Shown: positions 10,301-19,915 of the stretch, one piece after another
Position numbering within the stretch: position 1 is the stretch's first letter
Layout: each line of letters begins with the position of its first letter
DNA from: Coxiellaceae bacterium
GTDB taxonomy: Bacteria; Pseudomonadota; Gammaproteobacteria; UBA9339
Length of the DNA stretch: 64,000 bases
Assembly (NCBI GenBank): GCA_031263085.1
Contig: JAISGM010000003.1
Span: 1 to 64,000 of the forward strand
Direction of reading: 5' to 3'
Made by a program: the position numbers and the translations under genes
The notes under the pieces: generated by a model
Database searches by the model: none
Told to the model about the DNA's origin: nothing
What the model saw: only the letters and a program-made list of their open reading frames with translations

Positions 10301-10651
10301 ATCAATTGTTTGAATTCGTAGACGATTAGGATTTTGTTTTATATTCCATTTTTTGATTTGATCCTGTTTAAGTGCATCTTTAGCTAATTTTTGAATGATA
10401 GTCTTGTTTTGAGTATTAATTTCTTCATTCTCATATTTTAAAGCATCAATAATGCGAGTACGCATTTCAAATGCTGCTTTTTTAGTAAAAGTAATAGCTA
10501 AAATTTCTTCCGGGTTATTTACTGTAGAGAGTAATTTAAGATATCGAGAAATCAGAATAGTAGTCTTTCCTGAACCGGCAGGAGCTTGAACAATAAATGA
10601 CTTTGTTGGGTTAAGAGCAATTTTACGTTCAGATGAATCGAAATTAGACAT
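7370..10651 (-). CDS. addA: AddA-type UvrD/RecB-like helicase-nuclease
   Basis: Walker A QAPAGSGKTT, DEFQDTS, VAMTRAKK; C-terminal PD-(D/E)XK nuclease WIIDYKTS...QLLQYAKLM. Confidence 0.87.
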   Translation of the reverse strand: MSNFDSSERKIALNPTKSFIVQAPAGSGKTTILISRYLKLLSTVNNPEEILAITFTKKAAFEMRTRIIDALKYENEEINTQNKTIIQKLAKDALKQDQIKKWNIKQNPNRLRIQTIDAFCSYLINQLPIFIGIKSERQLVKDQDAETYYKKAAQALFEHLDDQEYSIYLERLLLYLNNDWEKTIDLLITMLKSREQWLPHIVGVKNSNNLRKKMEQALQTISKENIERCIAVFPKKLYLKLVNLLRSSRNNLELPENIHLLSTAHWLMIAKTLLTKEFTWRKKITVNQGFPGANAGNSKTEKINFKIKKNQISKLLNEFSNQENLRNSLENILLSPPVHYEDQQWKIIESLLMLLPLLTAHLKIIFDEEMIADHTEILLSALRALETTESSDQLMLNLDHKLKHLLIDEFQDTSLSHYRLLEKIIANWYPNDGHTIFIVGDPMQSIYSFREAEVGLFLRTQQKGIGNLKLKSLLLNTNFRSSINIINWLNNNFSKILPSFSDISLGAIPFKSSLATTTNPIGQIAINLLTNADDDAESSHVIKIIKNITNQDPNSTITILIRARSHFTKLAVALHNANLDYQGYELESLDNNMVIKDLFSLTKALLDPTDRISWIAILRAPWCGLTLKDLYQIVRGKHKLIWNNICDFQEISGLSIDGKLRLTKFKTALLPIFIERECMLWRDLIENAWLLLGGPATLNNTKELIDVETYFELLTTTIDIERLQKKLTGVYTKSTVAIDTKIQIMTIHKAKGLEFDHVIIPGINRITRNNKRELLLWSDRPSSTTIHQDSNLIIAPIAISNDKCSQIYKYLQLVEQKKSWYELGRVLYVAMTRAKKSIYLIGSIKQPDNIKALSGTLLEQLQPCFNKNWIKETTVPIITSPESEQLKSSKISRFTLDWVSPVVITLPSRNNQPHFTMINNQPRIIGVVLHHCLRQLSEKNLNDYKLSNQLLYWRKLLQQSGYIDINSGLKIVVEAITSTLNDSRGRWILAKHLKARNEFSITNNNDNNFDHYIIDRTFIDKTGYRWIIDYKTSISETKTLKDFLQEEKNKYSFQLLQYAKLMKNLYPKNPIKLGLYYPRFSGWLEITNSLISI

Positions 10652-10878
10652 ACTATATAATAATACTATGTATTATCATGTAAATAGTAAAATGTTTCAT
10701 TAAGTTTTTCATTATTTAATAAGTACTTATATAGTCCATTTAAAGACATCATGCTACTGATCTATATACGATTATTGAATTAATTTTCTTTTTCTCATAA
10801 AATGTCACGTACTCTTTGTCTCCACCATTTAATTCCTGGTAGAGATTTGTTTTAATAAATCAATCCATAAGGAGAAAT

Positions 10879-11268
10879 ATGCGACATTATGAAATTGTAT
10901 TTTTAGTTCATCCAGATAGAAGTGAACAAGTACCTGCTATGATCGAACGTTATACAGCGTTGATTAAAAATAATAATGGCAGCATTCATCGTCTTGAAAA
11001 TTGGGGAAGACGCTCGTTAGCTTACCCTATAAATAAAATTCATAAAGCCCATTATGTACTTCTAAATATTGAGTGCGATAATAATACCCTCAAAGAAATT
11101 GAGGGTAGCTTTCGTTTTAATGATGCAATTTTACGTAATCTTATTATTCGAAGAAAGCACGCAATAATTACGCAATCCCCGATGTTAAAATCATCAGAAT
11201 CAGCAAGTAAGAATGGGGTTGACGGATCATCTGATGATATAAATGAGATAATTGAAAATTTGGAGTGA
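10879..11268 (+). CDS. rpsF: 30S ribosomal protein S6
   Basis: [19 protein letters not shown]...; next to rpsR/rplI; RBS aaggag. Confidence 0.96.
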   Translation: MRHYEIVFLVHPDRSEQVPAMIERYTALIKNNNGSIHRLENWGRRSLAYPINKIHKAHYVLLNIECDNNTLKEIEGSFRFNDAILRNLIIRRKHAIITQSPMLKSSESASKNGVDGSSDDINEIIENLE

Positions 11269-11270
11269 TT

Positions 11271-11471
11271 ATGACTAATAAAGATGAAATTATTAAAGAT
11301 CTAAAAGTTGACTATAAGAATATAGAATTACTAAAATCCAGTATTTTGGAGAATGGACGCATTATCTCTGGGAGAATTGTTAGTATTGCCCCGTGGAAAC
11401 AACGAAAAATTGCCAAAGCAATAAAATTAGCAAGATACCTGGCTCTTTTGCCGTATACCGATCAACATTAA
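11271..11471 (+). CDS. rpsR: 30S ribosomal protein S18
   Basis: ENGRIISGRI..KQRKIAKAIKLARYLALLPYT; ATG at 11271 is the likely start inside the 11265 ORF. Confidence 0.93.
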   Translation: MTNKDEIIKDLKVDYKNIELLKSSILENGRIISGRIVSIAPWKQRKIAKAIKLARYLALLPYTDQH

Positions 11472-11490
11472 AAATTTAGAGAGGTTTAAA

Positions 11491-11937
11491 ATGGAAGTTA
11501 TTTTATTGGAAAAAATAAGAAATTTGGGTGATGTTGGTGTTAAGGTTGATGTTAGATCTGGGCATGCAAGAAATTATCTAATACCATACGGAAAAGCTGT
11601 TTTAGCAACTAAAAACAATCTTGAGAAATTTTCCAGAATACACGAAGAACTTGAAAAAAAGGCGTCTGAAACTTTAATGTTAGCTAAAAAACGTGCTGAT
11701 AGCATTGGTAAAACAACTATTAGTATTCCAGTTAAAGTAACAGAAGATGGTAGATTGTTTGGTTCAATTAACACTAGCACTATAGTACATGCTCTAAAAG
11801 ATGCTGGTTTTGAAGTCAAAAAGAGCGAAATAAGTATGCCAAACGAAACTATACGACAAATTGGAGAATACCATATAGTGCTATTACTGCATAGCGACGT
11901 AACAGTAAAAGTCAAAGTTAACGTTATCCCTTCGTAG
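11491..11937 (+). CDS. rplI: 50S ribosomal protein L9
   Basis: MEVILLEKIRNLGDVGVKVDVRSGHARNYLIPYGKA. Confidence 0.97.
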   Translation: MEVILLEKIRNLGDVGVKVDVRSGHARNYLIPYGKAVLATKNNLEKFSRIHEELEKKASETLMLAKKRADSIGKTTISIPVKVTEDGRLFGSINTSTIVHALKDAGFEVKKSEISMPNETIRQIGEYHIVLLLHSDVTVKVKVNVIPS

Positions 11938-11942
11938 GGTAC

Positions 11943-13322
11943 ATGATTCGAGAAAAAAAATACATTAAAAATACTAAGACTGAAAAATTGAAAATTCTTC
12001 CTCATTCTATTGAGGCAGAACGATCGGTGTTAGGTGGATTAATGCTTGATAATGCCTCTTGGGATAAGATAAGTAATTTAATTGGAGAACAAGATTTTTA
12101 TCGGTCTAATCATCGTTTAATTTTTCGTACTATTGAAGATTTAGGAAAGCGTAATCAACCATTTGATGTTATAACTTTAGCTGAATCATTGAAAATGATT
12201 GGTGAACTTGAAAATGTTGGGGGGGAAATTTATCTTTTTGAACTTGCAAAAAACACCCCAACAGCAGCTAATATTGCTGCTTATGCTGAAATTGTAAGAG
12301 AGCGCTCTATTTTACGCCAGCTTGTTGAGATTTCTGGGGATATTGCAAGCTCCGCTTTTAATCCAGAAGGTAGAGAAACTAAAGAGATTTTAGATTATGC
12401 AGAAAGTAAAATTTTTAAGATTGCCGAGCAACGTAATTATGGACAAGGACCGATTGAGATTAATACATTATTGGCAAGAACCACTGAAAGAATCGATGTC
12501 TTATATCATTCTGATGATGCTATTACCGGAATATCTACTGGTTTTACTGATCTTGATGATATGACTTCTGGTTTGCAACAAGGAGATTTAATAATTGTTG
12601 CTGGTCGTCCATCAATGGGTAAAACTGCTTTGGCTATGAATATGGTTGAGCATGCGGTGATTAAAAGCAAAAAACCTGTTTTAGTATTTAGCATGGAAAT
12701 GCCAGGAGAGTCATTGGCAATGCGGATGATATCCTCTCTTGGACATATTGATCAACATAAAATTCGTACCGGAAGATTACATGATGAAGATTGGCCTCGT
12801 TTAACTTCGGCGGTTAGTATGCTTTCTGAGGTACCTCTTTATATAGATGATACGCCGTCGATGAGTCCGGCTGAATTGCGTGCTAGAACGAGAAGAATAA
12901 CACGTCTTAATAAACGAATTGGCCTTATTGTTATCGATTATTTACAGCTAATGCATATTCCTGGATTTAAGGAAGGACGGGTAGCGGAAATTACAGAGAT
13001 CTCGCGTAATTTAAAAGCCCTAGCTAAAGAATTTAATGTTCCAGTTTTAGCATTATCTCAACTTAATCGTAGCCTAGAGCAGCGTAATGATAAACATCCT
13101 CAAATGTCTGATCTCAGAGAATCTGGAGCTATTGAACAAGATGCAGATATGATTATATTTATTTATCGTGAAGAAGTCTATAAAGAAGATTCTCCTGATA
13201 AAGGAATGGCTGAGATTATAATAGCAAAACAACGTAATGGTCCTATAGGTAAAATAAAATTAACTTTTTTAGGTCAATATACTCGTTTCGAGAATTTTGC
13301 AATCGTTAATTATGCTAGCTAA
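11943..13322 (+). CDS. dnaB: Replicative DNA helicase
   Basis: PHSIEAERSVLGGLM; Walker A GRPSMGKTALAMN; downstream of rplI. Confidence 0.97.
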   Translation: MIREKKYIKNTKTEKLKILPHSIEAERSVLGGLMLDNASWDKISNLIGEQDFYRSNHRLIFRTIEDLGKRNQPFDVITLAESLKMIGELENVGGEIYLFELAKNTPTAANIAAYAEIVRERSILRQLVEISGDIASSAFNPEGRETKEILDYAESKIFKIAEQRNYGQGPIEINTLLARTTERIDVLYHSDDAITGISTGFTDLDDMTSGLQQGDLIIVAGRPSMGKTALAMNMVEHAVIKSKKPVLVFSMEMPGESLAMRMISSLGHIDQHKIRTGRLHDEDWPRLTSAVSMLSEVPLYIDDTPSMSPAELRARTRRITRLNKRIGLIVIDYLQLMHIPGFKEGRVAEITEISRNLKALAKEFNVPVLALSQLNRSLEQRNDKHPQMSDLRESGAIEQDADMIIFIYREEVYKEDSPDKGMAEIIIAKQRNGPIGKIKLTFLGQYTRFENFAIVNYAS

Positions 13323-13350
13323 TTAAGGCATCAAAAGAAATCGTATGTAA

Positions 13351-15399
13351 TTAAATCAATGGCACAATCAAAAGTGCTACAATATTTATAATCTTAATCA
13401 AAGGATTCATTGCAGGACCGGCAGTATCTTTATATGGATCTCCTACTGTATCTCCTGTGATAGCTGCTTTATGTGTTTCACTACCTTTGCCACTATAATT
13501 ACCATATTCAATGAATTTTTTAGCATTATCCCAAGCTCCGCCACCAGTTGTCATTGAAATAGCTAAAAATAAGCCGGTAATAATTGCTCCCATAAGCAAG
13601 CCACCTAAAGCTTTTGCTCCTAAAATAACTCCTACTAAAATAGGAATAATTACTGGAAGTAATGACGGAATAATCATCTCTTTAATTGCGGTTGTAGTTA
13701 ATATCTTTATTGCTTTAGAGTAATTTGGTTTCGCAATACCATCTATCAAACCAGGAATAGTTTTAAATTGGTAGCGCACCTCTTTTACTATTGAACTTGC
13801 TGCTCGTCCTACAGCTTCAAGAGCCATGGCGCTAAATAAATATGGTATTAATCCGCCAATAAATAATCCTATAATTACATTATGATCGGACAATTCGAAC
13901 AAGATATTTTTACTTACGCTTGTAAGAGCATGTGTATAATCAGCAAACAATACCAATGTTGCTAGTCCGGCAGACGCTATAGCATATCCTTTAGTAATTG
14001 CCTTAGTAGTATTTCCAACTGCATCTAGTGAATCTGTAATTTTGCGTATTTCTTTGGGTAAATTTGACATTTCTGCAATGCCGCCGGCATTATCAGTAAT
14101 AGGACCATAGGCATCTAGGGCTACGATTATTCCAGCTACAGATAACATTGTTGTAGCTGCAATCGCTATTCCATAAAGTCCAGATAATTCATATGATGCT
14201 AAAATACAGCTACAAATAGCAATTACTGGCCATCCAGTAGCTTTAAATGAAACAGCAAGACCAGCTATGATATTAGTAGCGTGACCAGTAGTTGCAGCTT
14301 CTGCTATTTGACGCACCGGAGCATATCCAATAGCAGTATAATATTTAGTAATGTAAACCATTAGGTAAGTAAGAACTAAGCCAATTACTGAAGCTCCATA
14401 AACTTTTATGACACTTAAATCAGGGTAGTTAATACCAGTTTCTCTAAACATCAAATTAGTTATCGGATAAAGAATTACTAATAAAATAATTTCAGTGATA
14501 ATCAATCCGTGTATTAATGTATTCATAACATCTTTTTCTGTATTAGCAGAAACAAAAATACTACCGATCATTGTAGAAATTATAGCAATTCCTCCAATGA
14601 TTAATGGGTATAAAATTACATTAATATTTACCGTATTAAACGAAAGAGCACCAAGTAACATTGATGCGATAACAGTTACAACATAGGTTTCAAATAGATC
14701 TGCTGCCATACCAGCACAATCCCCAACATTGTCGCCAACATTATCGGCAATAACTGCAGGATTACGCGGATCATCTTCAGGGATATCTGATTCTATTTTA
14801 CCTACTAGATCTGCACCGACATCAGCTCCTTTAGTAAAAATACCGCCCCCGAGCCTTGCAAAAATAGATATCAGAGATCCGCCAAAAGCAAGTCCAACTA
14901 ACGGTTTAACAATATCAAAAAAGGAACTACTACTTGGATTAATTTTGAGCAAAAAAGCAAAATAACCACTTATCCCTAGAAGGCTTAATCCGACAACTAA
15001 TAAACCAGTAACCATTCCCCCTCTGAATGCTATTTTGAATGCTTTATTCAGTCCAGTGCTTCGTGCTGCTTCTGTAGTTCGTACATTAGTACGCACAGAA
15101 ATATTCATACCTATATAACCAGTAATTCCAGAGAATGTTGCTCCAATAAAAAATGCTCCAGCTGTTGGCCACCCTATTGAAGAAGTAAATCCAAGAGCAA
15201 AAAATATTATTAATCCTACCATGCTAATTATGCTATATTGACGATATAAATATGCGCGTGCACCTTGTTGAATTGCTAATGATATTTCACGCATACGATC
15301 AGTACCAGTTGTTTGTGCTAAAATCCATCTGCTGGATATAATTCCACCTAAGATTGCTACAATGGCAGAAGATAACGCGAAAACAAGACCTATTGGCAT
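13351..15399 (-). CDS. hppA: Membrane-bound H+-translocating pyrophosphatase, K+-independent type
   Basis: [57 protein letters not shown] (Lys and Thr as in the K+-independent subfamily). Confidence 0.95.
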   Translation of the reverse strand: MPIGLVFALSSAIVAILGGIISSRWILAQTTGTDRMREISLAIQQGARAYLYRQYSIISMVGLIIFFALGFTSSIGWPTAGAFFIGATFSGITGYIGMNISVRTNVRTTEAARSTGLNKAFKIAFRGGMVTGLLVVGLSLLGISGYFAFLLKINPSSSSFFDIVKPLVGLAFGGSLISIFARLGGGIFTKGADVGADLVGKIESDIPEDDPRNPAVIADNVGDNVGDCAGMAADLFETYVVTVIASMLLGALSFNTVNINVILYPLIIGGIAIISTMIGSIFVSANTEKDVMNTLIHGLIITEIILLVILYPITNLMFRETGINYPDLSVIKVYGASVIGLVLTYLMVYITKYYTAIGYAPVRQIAEAATTGHATNIIAGLAVSFKATGWPVIAICSCILASYELSGLYGIAIAATTMLSVAGIIVALDAYGPITDNAGGIAEMSNLPKEIRKITDSLDAVGNTTKAITKGYAIASAGLATLVLFADYTHALTSVSKNILFELSDHNVIIGLFIGGLIPYLFSAMALEAVGRAASSIVKEVRYQFKTIPGLIDGIAKPNYSKAIKILTTTAIKEMIIPSLLPVIIPILVGVILGAKALGGLLMGAIITGLFLAISMTTGGGAWDNAKKFIEYGNYSGKGSETHKAAITGDTVGDPYKDTAGPAMNPLIKIINIVALLIVPLI

Positions 15400-15620
15400 A
15401 TAAAATCCTCATTTATAATTACTCTTAACTTAAGAGTTAATATACTAGATTTATAACTAATTATAAAATAAAATTTGTTTAACATTATAAACGACATTTA
15501 GAGTATTGTAATTTTGTCGTTGCAATTTAATAATGTCGCATCATGAGATCGATCCAGTTGTCTCTAAATGAAGTTCATTAATAAAACAAGAGATAATTAG
15601 GTTTTTATAGAGAGTAATTA

Positions 15621-18302
15621 ATGCAAGAAAAAAAAGAACTTTTGTTTTTAATTGATGGTTCATCATATTTGCACCGAGCTTTCCATGCCTTACCACCATT
15701 AATTTCTTCTAAGGGAAAACCAACCGGCGCTATTTATGGAGTAATTAATATGCTAAAAAAAGATCTCAACGAGTACCATCCAAATTATGCGGCAATAATA
15801 TTCGATGCCCCAGGTAAAAATTTTAGACATGAATTATATCGCCAATATAAAGCCACCAGACAATTAATGAAGGATGATTTAAAAGTACAGATTGATCCTC
15901 TCTATAATATTATTAAAGCGATGGGAGTACCGCTCTTAATTGTTGATGGAGTAGAAGCTGATGATGTAATTGGTACTTTAGTTAATTTTGCTACCTCACA
16001 GAAAATTTCTGTTCTAATTTCTACTAGTGATAAGGATATGGCTCAATTAGTTAGACCTGAAGTTACTTTAATTAATACGATGATTAATGTGATGCTGGAT
16101 ACTGAAGGAGTTAAGGAAAAATTTGGCGTAATGCCAAAACAAATCGTCGATTATTTCACTTTAGTTGGCGATATTTCCGATAATATTTTTGGTGTTAGTG
16201 GTGTAGGACCTAAAACTGCTGTTAAATGGCTTACAAAATATAACAATTTAAATAATATTATTAAACATTCAGATGTTATTTGTGGTAAAGCAGGAGAAAA
16301 TTTACGTGCTAGTTTAAATCAATTGCCTTTAGTTAAAAAATTACTAACTATCAAAGATGATGTTCAATTGAATATTGAATTGAATGATTTTATATGCAAA
16401 AAAGCTAATGTCAAAGAATTAATTACATTATTTACTAATCTAGAATTTAGAAATTGGTTAATTGATTTAACGAAATATCAAAAAACACCTCATAATACGA
16501 TGAACAGATGTCATATAATTTTGACTAAAGAGGATTTTTATTTATGGTTAAAGAAACTCGAATTAGTATCAAGTTTTGCTTTTAACGTAGAAACAAATAA
16601 TAACATTATCCAAACAGATCTAGTTGGAATCTCTTTTGCTGTTAGTGCTGTAGATATTTCTTATATTCCCTTAGGGCATACTTATGATAAAGCGCCTATT
16701 CAACTTAGTCGTGATTATGTTTTGCAAAATTTAAAATCTATTTTTTCCGATTCTAATAAAATTAAAATAGGGCGAAATGTAAAATATAATATTAATGTCT
16801 TATCTAATTATGATATCAAAGTGAATGGTATTTATTATGATATCATGCTTGAATCATACATTTTGAATTCTACTAATAAACACGATATAGCTTCTATGGC
16901 TTTTAAATATCTTGGTAAAACCATTACTACTCATGATAATTTTGTTGGTAAAGAAGGTGTTAAGAAGATTTCATTTAATCAATTGAAGATCGAAACGGCG
17001 GCTTCATATGCTGCTCTAAATATAAGTCTAACGATAGAGCTGCATGAAGCTCTTTGGTTGCAAATTAGTAAAATTGATGGACATGTTAAAATTCTAAAGG
17101 AAATTGAAATGCCATTAATTGATGTGTTATTTAAGATGGAACGTTATGGAGTACGTGTTGATGAAAAAATTTTAAATAAATTAAGTAAAGAATTTAAGAT
17201 TAGATTATATGATCTCGAGTATCAGATTCATCAATCTGCTAAAACTAAATTTAATATCAACTCTCCTTCTCAGTTACAAAAGATTTTATTTGATAAATTA
17301 AAACTTCCTATTTTGCATAAGACTCCTACTGGCCAACCTTCAACTGACGAATCTGTTTTGCAAGAATTATCCTTTGATTATCAGTTACCTAGATTGATTT
17401 TAGAATATCGTAGTTTAAGTAAATTAAAATCTACTTATACTGATAATTTACTAAAGAAAATAAGTCGAAAAACTTATAAGATTCATACATCTTATAATCA
17501 AACAACCACCATTACTGGACGCCTTTCTTCCACTGATCCTAATTTGCAAAATATTCCAATTCGTACAGAGGAGGGGCGTAAAATTCGACAAGCATTTATA
17601 GCATCTAATGATTGTAAGATTATTGCTGCAGATTATTCCCAAATTGAGCTTAGAATTATCGCCTATCTTTCACAGGATGAAAATTTATTGAAAGCATTCC
17701 AGAACGGTGATGATATTCACCGATCAGTAGCAGCTGAAATTTTTGGTATTGCATTAGAAAAAGTTACCGACGATATGAGGCGTGATGCCAAAATTATTAA
17801 TTTTGGCATAATATACGGTATGTCAGCTTTTGGATTAGCTAAACGTATTGAAATGTCTCGGGAAAGTTCCCAGCGTTATATTGATCGATATTTTGCTCGT
17901 TATTCAGGTATGAAAACGTATATAGAAAAAACCAAAAAATTCGCCTATACTAATGGTTTCGTGGAAACGATTTTTGGGCGTAGATTGTATCTATCCGATC
18001 TTGGGGCTAAAAGTTTCAAAAAATTGGCTACTGAACGGGTTGCTGTCAATGCGTCAATCCAGGGAAGCGCTGCCGATATCATAAAGATTGCGATGATTAA
18101 TATTGATCGGTGGTTACAAAATTGTGACTTTAATATAGCTATGATTATGCAAGTACATGATGAATTAGTGTTTGAAGTTGCTGTAGAACATGTGATGATA
18201 GCCAGAGAAATGATTAGACATCACATGGAAAAAGCTGCAAGCATCGATATGCCAATTGTGGTTGAAGTTGGCATTGGAGATAATTGGATGGAGGCTCATT
18301 AA
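15621..18302 (+). CDS. polA: DNA polymerase I (5' nuclease and polymerase domains; degenerate 3'-5' exonuclease site)
   Basis: LFLIDGSSYLHRAFHALPPL; DPNLQNIPIRTEEGRKIRQAF; DYSQIELR; RRDAKIINFGIIYGMSAFGLA; QVHDELVFEV. Confidence 0.97.
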   Translation: MQEKKELLFLIDGSSYLHRAFHALPPLISSKGKPTGAIYGVINMLKKDLNEYHPNYAAIIFDAPGKNFRHELYRQYKATRQLMKDDLKVQIDPLYNIIKAMGVPLLIVDGVEADDVIGTLVNFATSQKISVLISTSDKDMAQLVRPEVTLINTMINVMLDTEGVKEKFGVMPKQIVDYFTLVGDISDNIFGVSGVGPKTAVKWLTKYNNLNNIIKHSDVICGKAGENLRASLNQLPLVKKLLTIKDDVQLNIELNDFICKKANVKELITLFTNLEFRNWLIDLTKYQKTPHNTMNRCHIILTKEDFYLWLKKLELVSSFAFNVETNNNIIQTDLVGISFAVSAVDISYIPLGHTYDKAPIQLSRDYVLQNLKSIFSDSNKIKIGRNVKYNINVLSNYDIKVNGIYYDIMLESYILNSTNKHDIASMAFKYLGKTITTHDNFVGKEGVKKISFNQLKIETAASYAALNISLTIELHEALWLQISKIDGHVKILKEIEMPLIDVLFKMERYGVRVDEKILNKLSKEFKIRLYDLEYQIHQSAKTKFNINSPSQLQKILFDKLKLPILHKTPTGQPSTDESVLQELSFDYQLPRLILEYRSLSKLKSTYTDNLLKKISRKTYKIHTSYNQTTTITGRLSSTDPNLQNIPIRTEEGRKIRQAFIASNDCKIIAADYSQIELRIIAYLSQDENLLKAFQNGDDIHRSVAAEIFGIALEKVTDDMRRDAKIINFGIIYGMSAFGLAKRIEMSRESSQRYIDRYFARYSGMKTYIEKTKKFAYTNGFVETIFGRRLYLSDLGAKSFKKLATERVAVNASIQGSAADIIKIAMINIDRWLQNCDFNIAMIMQVHDELVFEVAVEHVMIAREMIRHHMEKAASIDMPIVVEVGIGDNWMEAH

Positions 18303-18420
18303 AAGATGTAAGTAATAAAAATATAGATAATTAATATTAGTATTACTTCTTGATAGTTTTAATTGATGAGAGTACATCATTATTTAGATGAAATTTAAAT
18401 ATTAGAGAGAGGGTTAATGT

Positions 18421-19782
18421 ATGTATAATTTTTTTAGAATTTTTCATCCAGCGCCGCATATTGATAGAATACCACAGGAAAAAATTAAGGTATGTTATGA
18501 TAAAATGAGATTGCAAGTTTTTTCTGGTCTTTTTATAGGATATGCGGCTTGTTGTTTGTTACGTAATAACATATCGCTTGCTATACCTTATCTCGTAGAA
18601 CAGCAAGGTTTTAACAAGACTTATCTCGGATCTGTATTAGCTGCTTTGCCTCTTGGTTACGGATTAAGTAAATTTTTTATGGCTACGATCGCTGATCGTA
18701 GTAATCCTCGTTATTTCATCGCTACTGGCTTATTGTTAGCTGCAGTTTTCAACACTATTTGTGGTGTTAAAATTGAAATTTTTCACAATTTTTTCTTAAT
18801 ATGTGCCATAACTTTTTTAAACGGTTGGTTTCAAGGAATGATTTGGCCGGCTTCTGCTAGAGCAATGACTCATTGGTTTGCTAAAAAAGAGCGAGGTACA
18901 ATAATGTCGATTTGGGGGTTAGCTCATAATTTAGGTACTGGGGGGGTAGCTCTTTTAGTAACTTTTGGTATCGCGCTCTTTTCTTTTTGGCATTATGGAG
19001 TATTTTATTTCCCATCAATTATCTGTTTAATTGGCGCCATAATTGTATTATTAACTGTTCGTGATACTCCTCAATCTGAAGGGTTACCTTCTATCGAAGA
19101 ATACAAAGAAGATTCTGTAGAAAGTAGTTTTCATAAAATCGAAAAAGAATTAACTGTCAAAGAAATACTATTTAAATATGTATTAGTTAATAAATATTTA
19201 TGGTACTTAGCTGCTGCTAATATTTTTGTATATTTGGTACGATTTGGCGCTCATAATTGGACGCCACTTTACTTAACCCAAATTAAGGGTTTTACTCATG
19301 ATAGCAGCAGATTAGCATTTATGTTATATGAATTGGCTGCTATTCCTGGAACTCTTTTGTTTGGTTGGATAAGCGATAGAATAGGTGGAAAGCGCGCTCC
19401 AATTTGTATTGGATGTATGATTGCATCAGCTATTTCAATTGCTTGTTATTGGTTTGCTCCATTTAATGCTTTGTTATATAACAATATTTCTTTAATGGCG
19501 ATAGGGTTTTTTATTCACGCGCCAATGGTGTTAATTGGTGTTTATGCCTTAGATTTATCACATAAAAAAGCAGCAGGTACTGCGGCAGGATTAACAGGTT
19601 TATTCGGTTATGTCGGCGGTACAATATTGGCTAATGCTGGACTTGGATATGTTACCGATTACTTTGGTTGGATTGGTAGCTTCGTTTTACTGATAATATC
19701 ATGTGTTTTGGCTTCATTATTTCTGATTTTAACTTTAAATGCCAATACTGAACAAACTATTAAATGCGAGAAAAAGCTTTAA
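18421..19782 (+). CDS. OPA-family MFS organophosphate (hexose-/glycerol-phosphate) transporter, UhpC/GlpT-like
   Basis: 453 aa, 12-TM pattern; GYAACCLLRNNISLAIPYLVEQQGFNKTYLGSVLAALPLGYGLSKF; WFAKKERGTIMSIWGLAHNLG. Confidence 0.85.
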   Translation: MYNFFRIFHPAPHIDRIPQEKIKVCYDKMRLQVFSGLFIGYAACCLLRNNISLAIPYLVEQQGFNKTYLGSVLAALPLGYGLSKFFMATIADRSNPRYFIATGLLLAAVFNTICGVKIEIFHNFFLICAITFLNGWFQGMIWPASARAMTHWFAKKERGTIMSIWGLAHNLGTGGVALLVTFGIALFSFWHYGVFYFPSIICLIGAIIVLLTVRDTPQSEGLPSIEEYKEDSVESSFHKIEKELTVKEILFKYVLVNKYLWYLAAANIFVYLVRFGAHNWTPLYLTQIKGFTHDSSRLAFMLYELAAIPGTLLFGWISDRIGGKRAPICIGCMIASAISIACYWFAPFNALLYNNISLMAIGFFIHAPMVLIGVYALDLSHKKAAGTAAGLTGLFGYVGGTILANAGLGYVTDYFGWIGSFVLLIISCVLASLFLILTLNANTEQTIKCEKKL

Positions 19783-19813
19783 TACTTTAAATATATTTAT
19801 TTGATTTTACTAT

Positions 19814-19842
19814 GATGTTCCCATTTTTATAATGGGAACATC
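19814..19842. terminator. Perfect inverted repeat between convergent genes, candidate transcription terminator
   Basis: gatgttcccatt-tttat-aatgggaacatc: 12-bp perfect stem, 5-nt loop, in the 133-bp gap between convergent ORFs; no clear T-tract. Confidence 0.55.
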
Positions 19843-19915
19843 GATTGTAGTTTAGTTAGCGGTTTTAAAGTAATAAATTTGTTTACAATATAAATATCGT
19901 AGTATTATTCATTGC

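Noticed and set aside
11574-12005. 143-aa minus-strand ORF overlapping rplI/dnaB
   Set aside because: Antisense shadow ORF of rplI; no family motif or RBS support.
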